Assembly: GCA_016707785.1 (NCBI GenBank) | Contig: JADJGZ010000010.1 | Span: 71,916-135,915 of the forward strand | Source: Bacteroidales bacterium | Lineage (GTDB): Bacteria; Bacteroidota; Bacteroidia; Bacteroidales; UBA4417 | Direction: 5' to 3' | Length of the DNA: 64,000 bases | Shown: piece after piece, positions 31,419 through 41,437 of the stretch | Position numbering within the stretch: the first letter of the stretch is position 1 | Layout of the letters: every line of letters starts with the position of its first letter | Translations under genes and position numbers: made by a program | The notes under the pieces: generated by a model | The model's input: only the letters and a program-made list of their open reading frames with translations | What the model was told of the DNA's origin: nothing | Databases searched by the model: none

Positions 31419-33626
31419 TTATTTAACAAGTGCCATCGTTCTCAATCTCAGGCTATTGGTAACAACTGAGACGGAACTCAGGGCCATGGCGGCTCCTGCA
31501 ATCATTGGATTTAGCAGGTGACCTGTGAAGGAGTATAATAATCCGGCAGCCAGAGGAATCATAATGAGGTTGTAAATAAATGCCCAGAACAGATTCTGCT
31601 GGATAACCCTTAATAGGGCATTAGATAAAGTCAATGATTTCAATACCAGTTCCAGGTCCGATTTCAATAATATAAAAGAAGCACTCTCCAGAGCAATATC
31701 GGAACCACTTCCCATGGCTATTCCCAGGTCGGCCTGAGCAAGAGCATAAGCATCATTGATTCCATCACCAACCATTGCAACTATTTTACCCTGAGCTTGC
31801 AAATCTTTAACAAGTTGCCCTTTTTGATCAGGCAGAATTTGTGAATATACTTTGTCTATCCCCACTTCAGATGCAATTGCCCTGGCTGTGGAATCAGAGT
31901 CGCCACTCACCATTATTGTTTCAATGCCATTTTTTTTGAGAGCTCTGATCATTTCAGGAGCATTTGACCTGATTTCATCTGAAAGGACTATCTCTGCGAG
32001 CCATTCTTCACCTTTTGTAAAGTATACTGAGGTTTTCCCATCCTCCTGTGAATTATCTTTCAGTATTAAATTACACTCCTTTTCTATCCATTTTTTATTG
32101 CCTGCCCGCCATATTTGATTCTTGATAGTACAACTTACCCCTCTGCCTGCTTCTTCACTAAAACCTGTAATTTCGTCAATGAAGTCTGGACTGAAAGATG
32201 CAATGTTACTAATATAGGAGTAAATCGCCACTGCCAAAGGGTGGTTCGATTTTGATTCCAGGGCATATAATGCATTCCATTCCAGTTTTGAAGGAGCAAT
32301 TTGCCAGATAATATTATTCACCACTGGTTTTCCTTGCGTAAGAGTTCCTGTTTTATCCAAAAGAATCACATTTACTTTTCTGGCTGTTTCGAGGGCTGCA
32401 GCATTCCTGATCAGTATTCCCTCTGAAGCACCTCTGCCAATTCCGGCAATGAGTGCTGTAGGTGTGGCCAATCCCAAAGCGCATGGACATGCAATGATGA
32501 GAACACTAATTGAAGTAACTACTGCCTGCCCCAGGGTTCCCAATATCATCCAGCTTAGGAAAGTTATCGCTGCAATCAGGAATACACCCGGCACAAATAC
32601 TTGTGTGATTTTATCAACCAGTTTTTGAATGGGTGGTTTCGAGGATTGTGCCTCATCCACCAGGCGAATTATATTGGAGAGCAAGGTATCATTACCCGAT
32701 TTTTCAGATATAACAGTGAGTAAGCCATTGCTGTTGATGGTGCCTGAAAAGACCTTTTGTCCTTTTTCTTTAAGCACTGGCATCGCTTCTCCGGTGATAC
32801 TACTCTCATCTACCAGGGATTCTCCTTCAGAAACCATTCCATCTACAGGGATCCTATCTCCCGGTTTCACAATTACTTTATCACCTGGAAGAATCATTGA
32901 ATACGGAAGATCAAAAAATTCACCCTCACGTTCGATAGTTACCACTTTCGGTTGGAGTCCGGTGAGTTTATGCATAGCTGAAGAGGCTGTTCTTTTGGCT
33001 TTATCCTCAAGAAACCTTCCAATCAGGATGAAAGAAATGATCATCACAGCGGATTCATAATATACCTCTGGTTGGATTTTGTGTGATACCAGGAAAGCCG
33101 GGAAAAAAGTGTTGAATACACTAAACAAAAAAGCAACCCCTGTTCCGGTTGCAACCAGGGAATCCATACTGAAAATCCCATGCCTGGCTTGTCTGAACGC
33201 GGATGTATAGAAATCGGATCCGGAATAGAGTATAACAGGCAATGAAAGGATTAAAAGAATAATATCCTGATATTGGAAAGTGTGATGGAAAAACATGGAA
33301 ATAATAAAAACAGGCAAACTGAAAATTAAAGCAATCAATAATTTTCTCTTTAAAATTTCAAATCGCAGTCGCTCTATTTCTTCGAGTTTTTCTGACTTGT
33401 TTTCTTCTTCTATCAGTAAGTCGTATCCTATTGATTTTACTTTCTCTTTGATTTCAGGTAAACCAATGGCAGTAGAATTGTATTCCAGTCTGAGAGTTTT
33501 ATTCCCATAATTGACGGATGCGGATACCACTCCTTCAGTAGACTCCAATAACGATTGTACACTACCTGCGCATGCTGCGCAAGCAAGCCCTAAAACGGGA
33601 ACTGATATTTTGGTTACATCTGTCAC
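31419..33626 (-). CDS. copA: Copper-exporting P1B-type ATPase CopA
   Basis: 735 residues. One N-terminal HMA domain with CAAC (C16, C19 in GLACAACAGS). Eight membrane helices follow; the transmembrane metal site is CPC in IACPCALGLATPTA, typical of Cu(I). The actuator loop is SSITGEAMPV, the phosphorylation site is LLDKTGTLTQG, the nucleotide domain has the Ser-Asn-His-Pro motif SNHPLAVA, and the hinge is MVGDGINDAYALAQADLG. It pumps Cu+ out of the cytoplasm at the cost of ATP. It is the first gene of the copA-CDF-HMA cluster. Confidence 0.95.
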   Translation of the reverse strand: MTDVTKISVPVLGLACAACAGSVQSLLESTEGVVSASVNYGNKTLRLEYNSTAIGLPEIKEKVKSIGYDLLIEEENKSEKLEEIERLRFEILKRKLLIALIFSLPVFIISMFFHHTFQYQDIILLILSLPVILYSGSDFYTSAFRQARHGIFSMDSLVATGTGVAFLFSVFNTFFPAFLVSHKIQPEVYYESAVMIISFILIGRFLEDKAKRTASSAMHKLTGLQPKVVTIEREGEFFDLPYSMILPGDKVIVKPGDRIPVDGMVSEGESLVDESSITGEAMPVLKEKGQKVFSGTINSNGLLTVISEKSGNDTLLSNIIRLVDEAQSSKPPIQKLVDKITQVFVPGVFLIAAITFLSWMILGTLGQAVVTSISVLIIACPCALGLATPTALIAGIGRGASEGILIRNAAALETARKVNVILLDKTGTLTQGKPVVNNIIWQIAPSKLEWNALYALESKSNHPLAVAIYSYISNIASFSPDFIDEITGFSEEAGRGVSCTIKNQIWRAGNKKWIEKECNLILKDNSQEDGKTSVYFTKGEEWLAEIVLSDEIRSNAPEMIRALKKNGIETIMVSGDSDSTARAIASEVGIDKVYSQILPDQKGQLVKDLQAQGKIVAMVGDGINDAYALAQADLGIAMGSGSDIALESASFILLKSDLELVLKSLTLSNALLRVIQQNLFWAFIYNLIMIPLAAGLLYSFTGHLLNPMIAGAAMALSSVSVVTNSLRLRTMALVK

Positions 33627-33809
33627 TTTTTATCTTTACTATATAACAGTTTTAAGATCAAAATGATTACATCAATGGATTTACTGACCTTATTGTATTT
33701 CTATGTTTCATTTAAAACCGGAAGTTCACTTATTGCTTAAATGTTTTATATAATGTGATGGTGGATACGTTCTTTAAAGTTATTAGTTTCAATCACTCTG
33801 AAGAGGGAC

Positions 33810-34688
33810 TTACAACATGAAACGAACAAAAGTCCCCAGGGGAAGTCGTTTTTGAAAAGAATCTATTAAAAATAACTCCCCGATTTCCTTGTCCCTGAAA
33901 AGTTTGAAATAAGAGTTTACCAGGTTATCGGCGACAATGGCAGAAAAGCCTATGGAATACATGTTCAGGATGAGGAAACTATTATCTTCTTCCAGCAAAT
34001 TACTGCAATGCATTACCATTTCGTTGATCTGTTCATCAAGGATCCATTTTTCTCCATCTGCACCTCGTCCATAAGCTGGCGGATCAAGTATGATTCCCTG
34101 GTACTTGCTGCCTCTTCTTACCTCCCTTTTTACAAATTTCAGAGCGTCTTCCACTATCCATCGAATGTCGGATAAATTACTGCCTTCCATGTTTTCCCGA
34201 GCCCAGGTAATAACGGGCTTCACTGAATCCACATGGTAAACATCAGCCCCTGAAGCACGTGCAGCCAGGGAGGCTCCTCCGGTGTAGGCAAACAGATTCA
34301 GGACTTTAGACTGTTGTTTCTGATTGGTTTTCAGGAAATCATAGATGTAATCCCAGTTTTCAGCCTGTTCTGGAAAAACACCAATATGCCGGAATGAAGT
34401 TAATCCCAGTCTCATATTAATATCCAGTCCTGCATGAGAGTAACGTATCCACCATTGTTCAGGCATCCCTTTCTTCAGAATCCATTTTCCTTTTTCAGGG
34501 TCGTTTTTTTCAATTCTGAATTCAGCATTTGACATTTTATCCCATTCGGTTTCACTTAGCGACTGGTTCCAGATGGCCTGTGGCTCAGGCCTTGCCAGGC
34601 AGTACTTGCCAAACCGTTCAAGTTTCCTGAAATTACCTGAGTCAATTAACTCATAGTCTTTCCAATATAATGGAGTTAAAAGTTTCAT
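33810..34688 (-). CDS. Class I SAM-dependent methyltransferase (RlmI-like)
   Basis: 292 residues. After an N-terminal part (residues 1-100) comes a Rossmann methyltransferase: motif I VLNLFAYTGGASLAARASGA, acidic loop DVYHVDSVK, then WIVEDALKFVKRE and the catalytic-type IILDPPAYGRGADGEKW (DPPxYGRG). The last matches rRNA m5C/m2G-type enzymes of the RlmI/RlmK group, which lack here the PUA domain. The exact target is unknown but a base in rRNA is likely. The gene stands alone. Confidence 0.85.
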   Translation of the reverse strand: MKLLTPLYWKDYELIDSGNFRKLERFGKYCLARPEPQAIWNQSLSETEWDKMSNAEFRIEKNDPEKGKWILKKGMPEQWWIRYSHAGLDINMRLGLTSFRHIGVFPEQAENWDYIYDFLKTNQKQQSKVLNLFAYTGGASLAARASGADVYHVDSVKPVITWARENMEGSNLSDIRWIVEDALKFVKREVRRGSKYQGIILDPPAYGRGADGEKWILDEQINEMVMHCSNLLEEDNSFLILNMYSIGFSAIVADNLVNSYFKLFRDKEIGELFLIDSFQKRLPLGTFVRFML

Positions 34689-34988
34689 AAATACAATGGT
34701 TGGCGCTTGCGATTATTATACTTGAAAATCTGTGCTTTTTTAATTTTATTTCACTGGAAGGCCTGGTGGCGTCTCAATTGTCAATTTCATAGACATGAAA
34801 CCGTTAAACTTGAGTAATAAACCAGTATTTCGATGCAAAAGTATTCAATAGTTAGCATATCAGTGTGCTGAACTAAACCAAAATTCCAACCATAAGGTGT
34901 TACTGGTTCCGGGAATACAAAAAAGAAGAGCTGTCAATACAGGCAGCTCTTCTTTAAAAATATTAATGATATTTACAGCAGACTCAGA
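34689..34988. other. Intergenic region with a bidirectional terminator
   Basis: About 300 bases between the methyltransferase and the nucleotide-sugar dehydrogenase genes. Apart from the terminator at 34922-34955 I see no gene, RNA or clear repeat. Confidence 0.6.
34922..34955 (-). terminator. Terminator of the nucleotide-sugar dehydrogenase gene
   Basis: A 12-bp perfect stem, AAAGAAGAGCTG (34922-34933) with CAGCTCTTCTTT (34944-34955), around a 10-base loop, with A/T-rich flanks on both sides; it lies 34 bases past the stop codon. Confidence 0.88.
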
Positions 34989-36251
34989 TTAGAGCCGGCC
35001 ATCAACCATGCCCTTTTCTACGACTCCTTTTATGTCGAAGAAAACAGTGTTGGGTTTCTTAAATTTATCGAATGACATTTCCCTGAATTCATTATGAGAA
35101 ACAGCAAAAACAATGGCATCATAAGGCTGGACATTGTCAAGTGAGGGGATCATATCAACACCATATTCGTGTTTAACTTCATCGGCATTAGCCCAGGGAT
35201 CAAATACATCTACCTGGCATGCGAAGTCCTGAAGTTCATTGATGACATCAATAACCCTGGAATTGCGAATATCCGGGCAGTTTTCCTTAAACGTAATCCC
35301 TAATACCAGGATTCTGCTTCCGGCGATAGTATGCCCTTTCTGGATCATAAGTTTAATTGTCCTGTTGGCAGCATAGATTCCCATATTATCGTTGAGGCGA
35401 CGTCCGGCCAGGATAATTTCAGGATTATACCCGACTTCCTGTGCTTTATGAGTGAGGTAATAAGGGTCAACTCCTATGCAATGGCCACCAACCAGGCCCG
35501 GGGTAAACGGAAGGAAGTTCCATTTAGTGCCTGCAGCCTGCAGGACTTCATGAGTGTCGATTCCAAGTTTATTGAATATCAGTGCCAGTTCATTGACAAA
35601 AGCGATATTGATATCTCTTTGAGAGTTTTCAATAACTTTTGCAGCTTCTGCTACTTTAATGCTTGATGCGATATGGGTTCCTGCAATAATGATGGATTTA
35701 TAAAGGTCATCTACTTTCTTAGCTACTTCTGGTGTAGAACCTGAAGTAACTTTCTTGATTTTTATCAGGGTGTGAACCTTATCTCCCGGGTTGATTCTTT
35801 CAGGAGAATAACCGCAATAGAAATCAGTATTAAATTTTAGTCCGCTGAATTTTTCCAGGACAGGGACACATTCTTCTTCTGTTGCACCTGGATAGACTGT
35901 GGATTCATAGATTACTATATCATTCTTTTTCAGTACTTTACCAACTGTTTCTGAAGCTTTTATAAGTGGTGTAAGGTCAGGCCTTTTAAACCTGTCGATA
36001 GGAGTAGGAACGGTAACAATAAAGTAATTGCATTGACGCAAATCTTCGAGGTTATGGGTATAAACCAGGTGTTTGGCTGATTTCAGGTCATCAGAAGAGG
36101 TTTCAAGGGTGTGATCTACACCACTTTCCAATTCCTTTATTCGTTTTACATTAATATCAAATCCAACAACGGGAAGTTTTTTGCCAAATTCAACTGCTAA
36201 TGGAAGTCCGACATAGCCAAGACCAATGATTGCAATTTTAATATCACTCAT
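34989..36251 (-). CDS. Nucleotide-sugar dehydrogenase (UDP-HexNAc 6-dehydrogenase, TviB/WbpA-like)
   Basis: 420 residues. Rossmann start IGLGYVGLPLAVEFGKK (NAD binding), then VPTPIDRFKRPDLTPL, the conserved YESTVYPGATEEECVPVLE, FYCGYSPERINPGDK, and the active-site FLPFTPGLVGGHCIGVDPYYL with the catalytic Cys, followed by GITFKENCPDIRNSRVIDVI. GYSPERINPGD and PGLVGGHCIGVDP point to UDP-N-acetyl-hexosamine dehydrogenases making UDP-HexNAc-uronic acid for surface polysaccharide or O-antigen. It would act after a WecB-type epimerase or on UDP-GlcNAc directly. A terminator follows; no other polysaccharide genes are close. Confidence 0.93.
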   Translation of the reverse strand: MSDIKIAIIGLGYVGLPLAVEFGKKLPVVGFDINVKRIKELESGVDHTLETSSDDLKSAKHLVYTHNLEDLRQCNYFIVTVPTPIDRFKRPDLTPLIKASETVGKVLKKNDIVIYESTVYPGATEEECVPVLEKFSGLKFNTDFYCGYSPERINPGDKVHTLIKIKKVTSGSTPEVAKKVDDLYKSIIIAGTHIASSIKVAEAAKVIENSQRDINIAFVNELALIFNKLGIDTHEVLQAAGTKWNFLPFTPGLVGGHCIGVDPYYLTHKAQEVGYNPEIILAGRRLNDNMGIYAANRTIKLMIQKGHTIAGSRILVLGITFKENCPDIRNSRVIDVINELQDFACQVDVFDPWANADEVKHEYGVDMIPSLDNVQPYDAIVFAVSHNEFREMSFDKFKKPNTVFFDIKGVVEKGMVDGRL

Positions 36252-36327
36252 ATTCTGAATTATTGATTAGATGTTATAATGTATTTAAGTTATCTGCTTA
36301 TTTATTTCCTTAACATGGAAATGGTAA

Positions 36328-36927
36328 CTAGATTTCTCCTTCTTTTATTTGATTTATTATCCTTTTCTGGAAATTTTGAGGACTTAGATTGAAATTTTCA
36401 GGAAACCTGGCAGTTTTATCAGCGTAAAATGCTTCAATCATTTCCATGTCCTTTTCAAAATCTCCGGTTACCATAATAATGGGACCCAAGCCTCCTATTT
36501 TTTTCTTATAATCCAGAAATCCCAGAACTATTGGCACATTTGCATGGAGTGCTATTGTGTAAAACCCTTTTTTCCAGTTTCTGTTCAGGCTCCTTGTTCC
36601 TTCTGGTGTCACAGTCAGGATTAATTCATTCCTTTCTTTGAAAAGTTCAGTGATCTGAAGAATTATATTCGTGCTTTTTCCCCTGTCCACTGGTATCCCA
36701 CCTATCTTTCTTACAATAGTGCCCAAAGGGAAAAAGAAAGCTTCCTTTTTGATAAGGTATTTTGATTTAAGTCCAAGAACATTGAACCCAAGCCAGCCAA
36801 TAAAAAAGTCCCAATTACTGGTATGGGGTGCCATTACAACGATGCATTTTTTTAAGGAGGACGGCATGGAACCGGAAATTTTCCAGCCTGCCATTTTTAG
36901 TATTATGTGTGAAATAGAAAAACTCAT
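36328..36927 (-). CDS. 1-acyl-glycerol-3-phosphate acyltransferase-like (PlsC family)
   Basis: 199 residues from the ATG at 36925-36927. A longer frame reaches 37008 but would overlap the PfkB gene by 85 bases; the chosen start overlaps the PfkB stop in the classic ATGA form. Motif 1 is APHTSNWDFF (HxxxxD), motif 2 region KIGGIPVDRGKS, motif 3 TPEGTRSLN. A hydrophobic stretch near residues 35-50 fits membrane association. The enzyme probably puts a fatty acid onto lysophosphatidic acid or a related acceptor. Coupled translation with a sugar kinase is unusual, and the functional link is not clear. Confidence 0.88.
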   Translation of the reverse strand: MSFSISHIILKMAGWKISGSMPSSLKKCIVVMAPHTSNWDFFIGWLGFNVLGLKSKYLIKKEAFFFPLGTIVRKIGGIPVDRGKSTNIILQITELFKERNELILTVTPEGTRSLNRNWKKGFYTIALHANVPIVLGFLDYKKKIGGLGPIIMVTGDFEKDMEMIEAFYADKTARFPENFNLSPQNFQKRIINQIKEGEI

Positions 36928-37871
36928 GATGGGTTGCCTGATAGATTTGATGATTTTAATTCTGAGGGGAAACCTTCCGGAACATAGTTTTCCAAAGAGC
37001 AGCAGCAAGCCTGGGCAAAGGATATACCGGTCCCAATAATCTCCATCCAGTCATTTTCTCCCAAAGCCTTTATATTGTGAAGGTTGATCATTTTTTTTAA
37101 CAAGGAATATAAAATGCCTGCATTTAGATTGTCACCCGCCCCTATAGTTGAAACTGGTGTAATGGGAGGTACTGAATAGCTCCGGGTCGTACCAGGTAAA
37201 CATAAGGTAATGTCTTTTTTCCCGGCACTAATTATAAGGATCGGGCAGTATTTGCCTATAATCTCATACACTTTCTCTGGCTCAGAATACCCAAAAATAT
37301 GCAAAAAATCCTCATCAGAGCCTTTAACAATTTGAGAGTATGATATATTTTCCATTACCATATCCCTAATCTTTGAAATTGATTGCAAATGAGATTTCCT
37401 GATATTTAAGTCATAATAAATCAAAACTTCTTTTTGCCTGGCTTCTTCCAATACTTTTAGTTTCCATTCTTTTCTGTCGGACCTGATCGCATAACCTGAG
37501 CCTAAAATCAAAATATCAGCATTGCTGAACTCAGGAATTGGAAATTCAGTCAATGGAAATGTTGGGTTATGATAGAAACTATAACTTGCATTCTTGTTTT
37601 CATCCAGGCTGGCAATAGCAAGAGATGTTCTTCCTGTTGGGTGTTTGATACTCCAGTTGATGCCAATTTTGTTCCTTTCAAGGGCCTTCTCTATAATATT
37701 GCCTAATGCATCTTCAAACAATTCTCCAAGGAACTCAACGGATATGCCTGATCTGCTCAATGACACGGCCGCATTAAACATAGAACCTCCAGGTACCGCT
37801 TTTACAGGCTGATCATTTTCAAAAACGATATCGATAAGGGATTCCCCTAATGCAAAAATGCGTTTTTTCAT
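36924..37871 (-). CDS. PfkB-family carbohydrate kinase (fructokinase-like)
   Basis: 315 residues. Signature 1 is the glycine-rich GGSMFNAAVSLSRSGISVEFLG (residues 28-49). Signature 2 is SPVSTIGAGDNLNAGIL-like: PVSTIGAGDNLNAG near residue 245, with the catalytic Asp in GAGD. KGSDEDFLHIFG and the ISAGKKDITLCLP strand agree with ribokinase-fold fructokinases. It phosphorylates a sugar, probably fructose, at C1 or C6 using ATP. It is the first gene of a two-gene transcript with the acyltransferase. Confidence 0.9.
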   Translation of the reverse strand: MKKRIFALGESLIDIVFENDQPVKAVPGGSMFNAAVSLSRSGISVEFLGELFEDALGNIIEKALERNKIGINWSIKHPTGRTSLAIASLDENKNASYSFYHNPTFPLTEFPIPEFSNADILILGSGYAIRSDRKEWKLKVLEEARQKEVLIYYDLNIRKSHLQSISKIRDMVMENISYSQIVKGSDEDFLHIFGYSEPEKVYEIIGKYCPILIISAGKKDITLCLPGTTRSYSVPPITPVSTIGAGDNLNAGILYSLLKKMINLHNIKALGENDWMEIIGTGISFAQACCCSLENYVPEGFPSELKSSNLSGNPS

Positions 37872-37969
37872 AGGATGGACCTTTTATCCATGAGTGTTGT
37901 TCAGCATTGATTCCCAGTCTGATGGGGTGGCAGACTTTATATTGTTGCAAAACTCGTCCGGCTAAATTC

Positions 37970-39787
37970 TTAAATATCTAATTCGAGATTAAGCTGATCG
38001 GTAAGAGTTGCCAATTCAGGCGACTTAAGTTTCATCGCATCCAATTTATCCTTATCACTGAGGAATTTCTTGTTTTCAATAATGTGGGTTGATACTATTA
38101 CCTCCAAAGAAATGAAATCATTCTTTAGCTCCTCCTTTAAAAATGATAACAACAGGTTAAATGAATCATTGACCTCTTTCAACAAAATTGCATTGTCAAC
38201 AGTCAGAACAATGATGAGATCGTCCTTTAGTTCTGGTTCATGGGCTGTTAAAGCAGTGAATAGCATGGCAGAATCATCATTGATCCTGGCAGCGTACATT
38301 GAAAATGCCGAGACAAGTTGTTCTGAAGAAAAAGACTCCTTTTTCCGGAGGGTAATATTTTCTTTTTCAGTTTTTGGAGCTACCTGCGAACCTTGGTTCA
38401 TGATGCCTTTAATGGAATGCATGGAAGCGGCAGGATATTTTTGTATAGGTTCTTCAGGAAGGGGGACTTTTTCATTTTGTGGTTGAACAGGCTCTTCCAC
38501 AGAGGTGATTTCAGGTTCAGAAATTGTTTCTGCTTTGACTACCGCAGGCGGGCTGATTGGTTTTTCCTCGATGATTTGAGGAGGGGCTGCAGGTGCAGGG
38601 GCCAATTCCCTGGGTGGTGGAGTAGGAGCAACAGTTTGAGAAACAGGAATGGGTATGCTTGCAGGAGGCTGAATGCTTTCGCTGATCATTGCCGGATTGC
38701 CTTGCTGACACATCTGGATAAGTGCAATCTCCAGTGTAAGCCGTTTATTATTAGCGGCCCTGTAAGTGAAGTCGCACTTATTGTTTATTTCCAGGGTGTT
38801 GATAAGAAACATAACAGGTGCATTCCTTGCTTGTGAGAGATATTTCTCCTTAACAGATTCACTGGCTTCAATGAGTTTAATGGTTGAACCATCCAGGCAC
38901 ATAAGAAGATTGCGGAGATGTTCGCCCAATCCTGTTATAAAATGCTGTCCTTCAAATCCTTTCTGTATGATCTCGTTGAGAATTAACAGGCATTCTTTAT
39001 AATTCCCGGCAAGCATATAGTCAGTGATCCTGAAATAGTAATCATAATCCAGAACGTTCAGGTTTTCCAGTACCAATTCCTTTGTAATGGAATGGTCCCC
39101 TAGATTCACCATTTGGTCGAATATGGAGAGGGCATCCCTGAGGGCGCCATCAGCTTTCTGAGCAATGAGGTGCAATCCTTCCGGATCTGCTGTCACGGCT
39201 TCACAACTGGCAACATATGCAAGATGAGAGGCTATATCCTGTATGGTAATTCGCTTAAAATCAAAGATCTGGCATCTGGAAAGGATGGTTGGAATGATTT
39301 TATGTTTTTCAGTGGTAGCCAGAATAAATTTAGCGTATGACGGGGGTTCTTCCAATGTTTTAAGGAATGCATTAAAAGCAGCAGATGACAGCATATGGAC
39401 CTCGTCGATGATATATACCTTGTATTTACCCATTTGAGGCGGTATTCTGACTTGTTCTACCAGGTTTCTGATATCATCAACAGAGTTGTTGGAAGCAGCA
39501 TCCAGTTCATGTATATTGAAAGAAGAAGATTCATTGAATGTCTTGCAGGACGTACAGGTATTACAGGGTTCTATAGTGGAAGATGGATTTTCACAGTTGA
39601 TTGTTTTTGCCAGGATACGCGCACAGGTAGTTTTCCCGACACCCCTTGGCCCGCAAAACAGAAAAGCCTGGGCTAACTGGTTGTTCCTGATGGCATTTTT
39701 CAAGGTACTCGTAATGGAGAGTTGTCCAACTACCGTATCAAAAGTAACGGGACGATATTTTCTGGCAGAAACAATGAAATTATCCAT
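37970..39787 (-). CDS. dnaX: DNA polymerase III subunit gamma/tau
   Basis: 605 residues. Walker A GPRGVGKTTCA (about residues 45-55), the zinc-binding loop with C69, C78, C81 and C84 in CENPSSTIEPCNTCTSCKTF, Walker B YIIDEVHML, sensor 1 ILATTEKHKIIPTILSRCQIF with the SRC motif. The clamp-loader domains end near residue 365; a Pro/Ala/Glu-rich linker (about 370-465) leads to a C-terminal tau-type domain (residues 480-605). It is the clamp-loader ATPase of the replisome. A -7 element at 39866-39873 is upstream. I saw no obvious programmed frameshift site for a short gamma form, but did not scan it exhaustively. Confidence 0.95.
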   Translation of the reverse strand: MDNFIVSARKYRPVTFDTVVGQLSITSTLKNAIRNNQLAQAFLFCGPRGVGKTTCARILAKTINCENPSSTIEPCNTCTSCKTFNESSSFNIHELDAASNNSVDDIRNLVEQVRIPPQMGKYKVYIIDEVHMLSSAAFNAFLKTLEEPPSYAKFILATTEKHKIIPTILSRCQIFDFKRITIQDIASHLAYVASCEAVTADPEGLHLIAQKADGALRDALSIFDQMVNLGDHSITKELVLENLNVLDYDYYFRITDYMLAGNYKECLLILNEIIQKGFEGQHFITGLGEHLRNLLMCLDGSTIKLIEASESVKEKYLSQARNAPVMFLINTLEINNKCDFTYRAANNKRLTLEIALIQMCQQGNPAMISESIQPPASIPIPVSQTVAPTPPPRELAPAPAAPPQIIEEKPISPPAVVKAETISEPEITSVEEPVQPQNEKVPLPEEPIQKYPAASMHSIKGIMNQGSQVAPKTEKENITLRKKESFSSEQLVSAFSMYAARINDDSAMLFTALTAHEPELKDDLIIVLTVDNAILLKEVNDSFNLLLSFLKEELKNDFISLEVIVSTHIIENKKFLSDKDKLDAMKLKSPELATLTDQLNLELDI

Positions 39788-39865
39788 AATTCAAATCAAT
39801 AGACTGTTGAAACATGCATGCACAGGCCTTTTTTAATCACAGCATCTGCCTGTTTGTTGGAATTC

Positions 39866-39873
39866 CAAAAGTA
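39866..39873 (-). promoter_or_regulatory. -7 promoter element TACTTTTG of dnaX
   Basis: Perfect TAnnTTTG on the minus strand about 78 bases before the dnaX start codon. The 298-base gap up to 40085 shows no RNA gene or other feature I can name. Confidence 0.45.
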
Positions 39874-40085
39874 AGACTTTTCCTCGAAATTGTTGAGCAG
39901 AGTAACAATGACCAGGAAAGAAATTCAGAAGGAATCAGCACCTCATATTTATTGCTTTTCTGCTTACAGAGAGTAGTTTCCAATAACAGCAGACATTTTA
40001 CGTTCATGTTCTGACATCTTTTTTTCGTAATTTCGAAAACTTCTATCTTCCCGCGGTAATATTGTAACACTGAAATTATCCCTCC

Positions 40086-41390
40086 ATGTTTCTTATCCTT
40101 GCCAAAAAGAAAACAAGCCGGCTTCATTACATTGCGCATTTGCTCCTGGAGGATTTGCTTGGGATTCCCTTTCAGATAACCCAATCAGAATCAGAGTTTC
40201 TTTCCTGGCAAGGTCCCCGGATGACTTATGGCATCCTTATAGAGAATGAATTGTATCTTGCTGCAAACGGTTTACTCTTCGAATCGGGGATTTCAGTAAA
40301 AAATGTCAATTATTTTGAATATGAAGGTAAACCAGCCATTTTCCCTGTCTATGAACCTTCTTCCATATTTCCGTTTGATATCTTTTCTGCCTCCTTTTAC
40401 CTTGTTACAAGATATGAAGAGTATCTGCCACATATAAGGGATGAGCACGGCAGATTCCTGGCAAATGGAAGTGATGCTTTTAAATATGGTTTCCTCAGAA
40501 TACCAGTTGTAAATACCTGGGCGATAATGTTAGGAAAGATATTATCATTACATTTTCCTGGTATTCAAATCAGGCAGCACAAATACCAGTTCATTCCAAC
40601 GATTGATATAGATGCTGCGTTTGCCTACAAACATAAAGGAATAACCCGTACTCTCGGAGGCTTCCTCAATTCCTTCAGAAGGAAGGATTACCATGAAATG
40701 AAGGACCGGATCAAGGTGTTATTGAACCGGCAACAAGATCCTTTTGATACATTTCGCTACCTCTTCGAATTGCAGGAGAAGTACAAACTGCGGATGCTCT
40801 ATTTTGTGCTGATGGCTGATTACGGGCCCAGGGACAAGAACCTTCCCGTTAACAACCGAAAATTCCTTCAGCTTCTTAAATTGATCTCGGATTATGCTGA
40901 GGTAGGTATACATCCATCCTATGCTTCGGCTTCCAATCCTGAACTTACCGGAATCGAGGTAAATCGGCTGTCAAAGGTTTTGCACAGGGAAATACAGATG
41001 AGCAGGCAACATTTTCTGCGACTGGAGTTTCCTGTTACCTATCGAAAACTTGTTAACCTTGATATTACGGATGATTTTACTATGGGTTATGCCGAGCAGC
41101 CAGGGTTCAGGGCTTCTATCTGCACCCCATTCTTCTTTTATGATCTCGATCTGGATGTAGAGACTCATCTGAAAATACACCCATTTACAGTAATGGATGG
41201 AACGCTGCAGGAGTACCTGAGATTAAGCCCGGAACAAGCCATTGAAGTTCTGACATCTCTTATAAATGAAGTTAAAAAAGTGAATGGGGTTTTCATCCCT
41301 CTATGGCATAATCAAACGCTGAATGATCATAAAGAATGGAAAGGATGGCTACATGTATTTGAACTAATGGTCCAACTTGCCAGGCCTTAA
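40086..41390 (+). CDS. Polysaccharide deacetylase-like protein (DUF7033 type)
   Basis: 434 residues, no signal peptide. The N-terminal 130 residues (MFLILAKKKTSRLHYIAHLL; IFPFDIFSASFYLVTRYEEYL) match the region found before deacetylase-type barrels in Bacteroidota. The rest is a NodB-like barrel: FIPTIDIDAAFAYKHKG is the first metal Asp strand, YFVLMADYG, EVGIHPSYAS carries the metal His, and GVFIPLWHNQTLND near the C-terminus has the last active-site His. Family members remove acetyl groups from sugars or are inactive. It starts an apparent two-gene unit with the next gene, probably in surface polysaccharide work. Substrate unknown. Confidence 0.8.
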   Translation: MFLILAKKKTSRLHYIAHLLLEDLLGIPFQITQSESEFLSWQGPRMTYGILIENELYLAANGLLFESGISVKNVNYFEYEGKPAIFPVYEPSSIFPFDIFSASFYLVTRYEEYLPHIRDEHGRFLANGSDAFKYGFLRIPVVNTWAIMLGKILSLHFPGIQIRQHKYQFIPTIDIDAAFAYKHKGITRTLGGFLNSFRRKDYHEMKDRIKVLLNRQQDPFDTFRYLFELQEKYKLRMLYFVLMADYGPRDKNLPVNNRKFLQLLKLISDYAEVGIHPSYASASNPELTGIEVNRLSKVLHREIQMSRQHFLRLEFPVTYRKLVNLDITDDFTMGYAEQPGFRASICTPFFFYDLDLDVETHLKIHPFTVMDGTLQEYLRLSPEQAIEVLTSLINEVKKVNGVFIPLWHNQTLNDHKEWKGWLHVFELMVQLARP

Positions 41391-41437
41391 TTAATTGAAG
41401 AATTCGTTATCAATGAAACCAGGTTAATGACCTCCCT

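Noticed and set aside
39837..40184. An open frame on the minus strand between dnaX and the deacetylase-like gene
   Set aside because: It overlaps the start of a well-supported gene on the other strand and the dnaX promoter region, and shows no family features.
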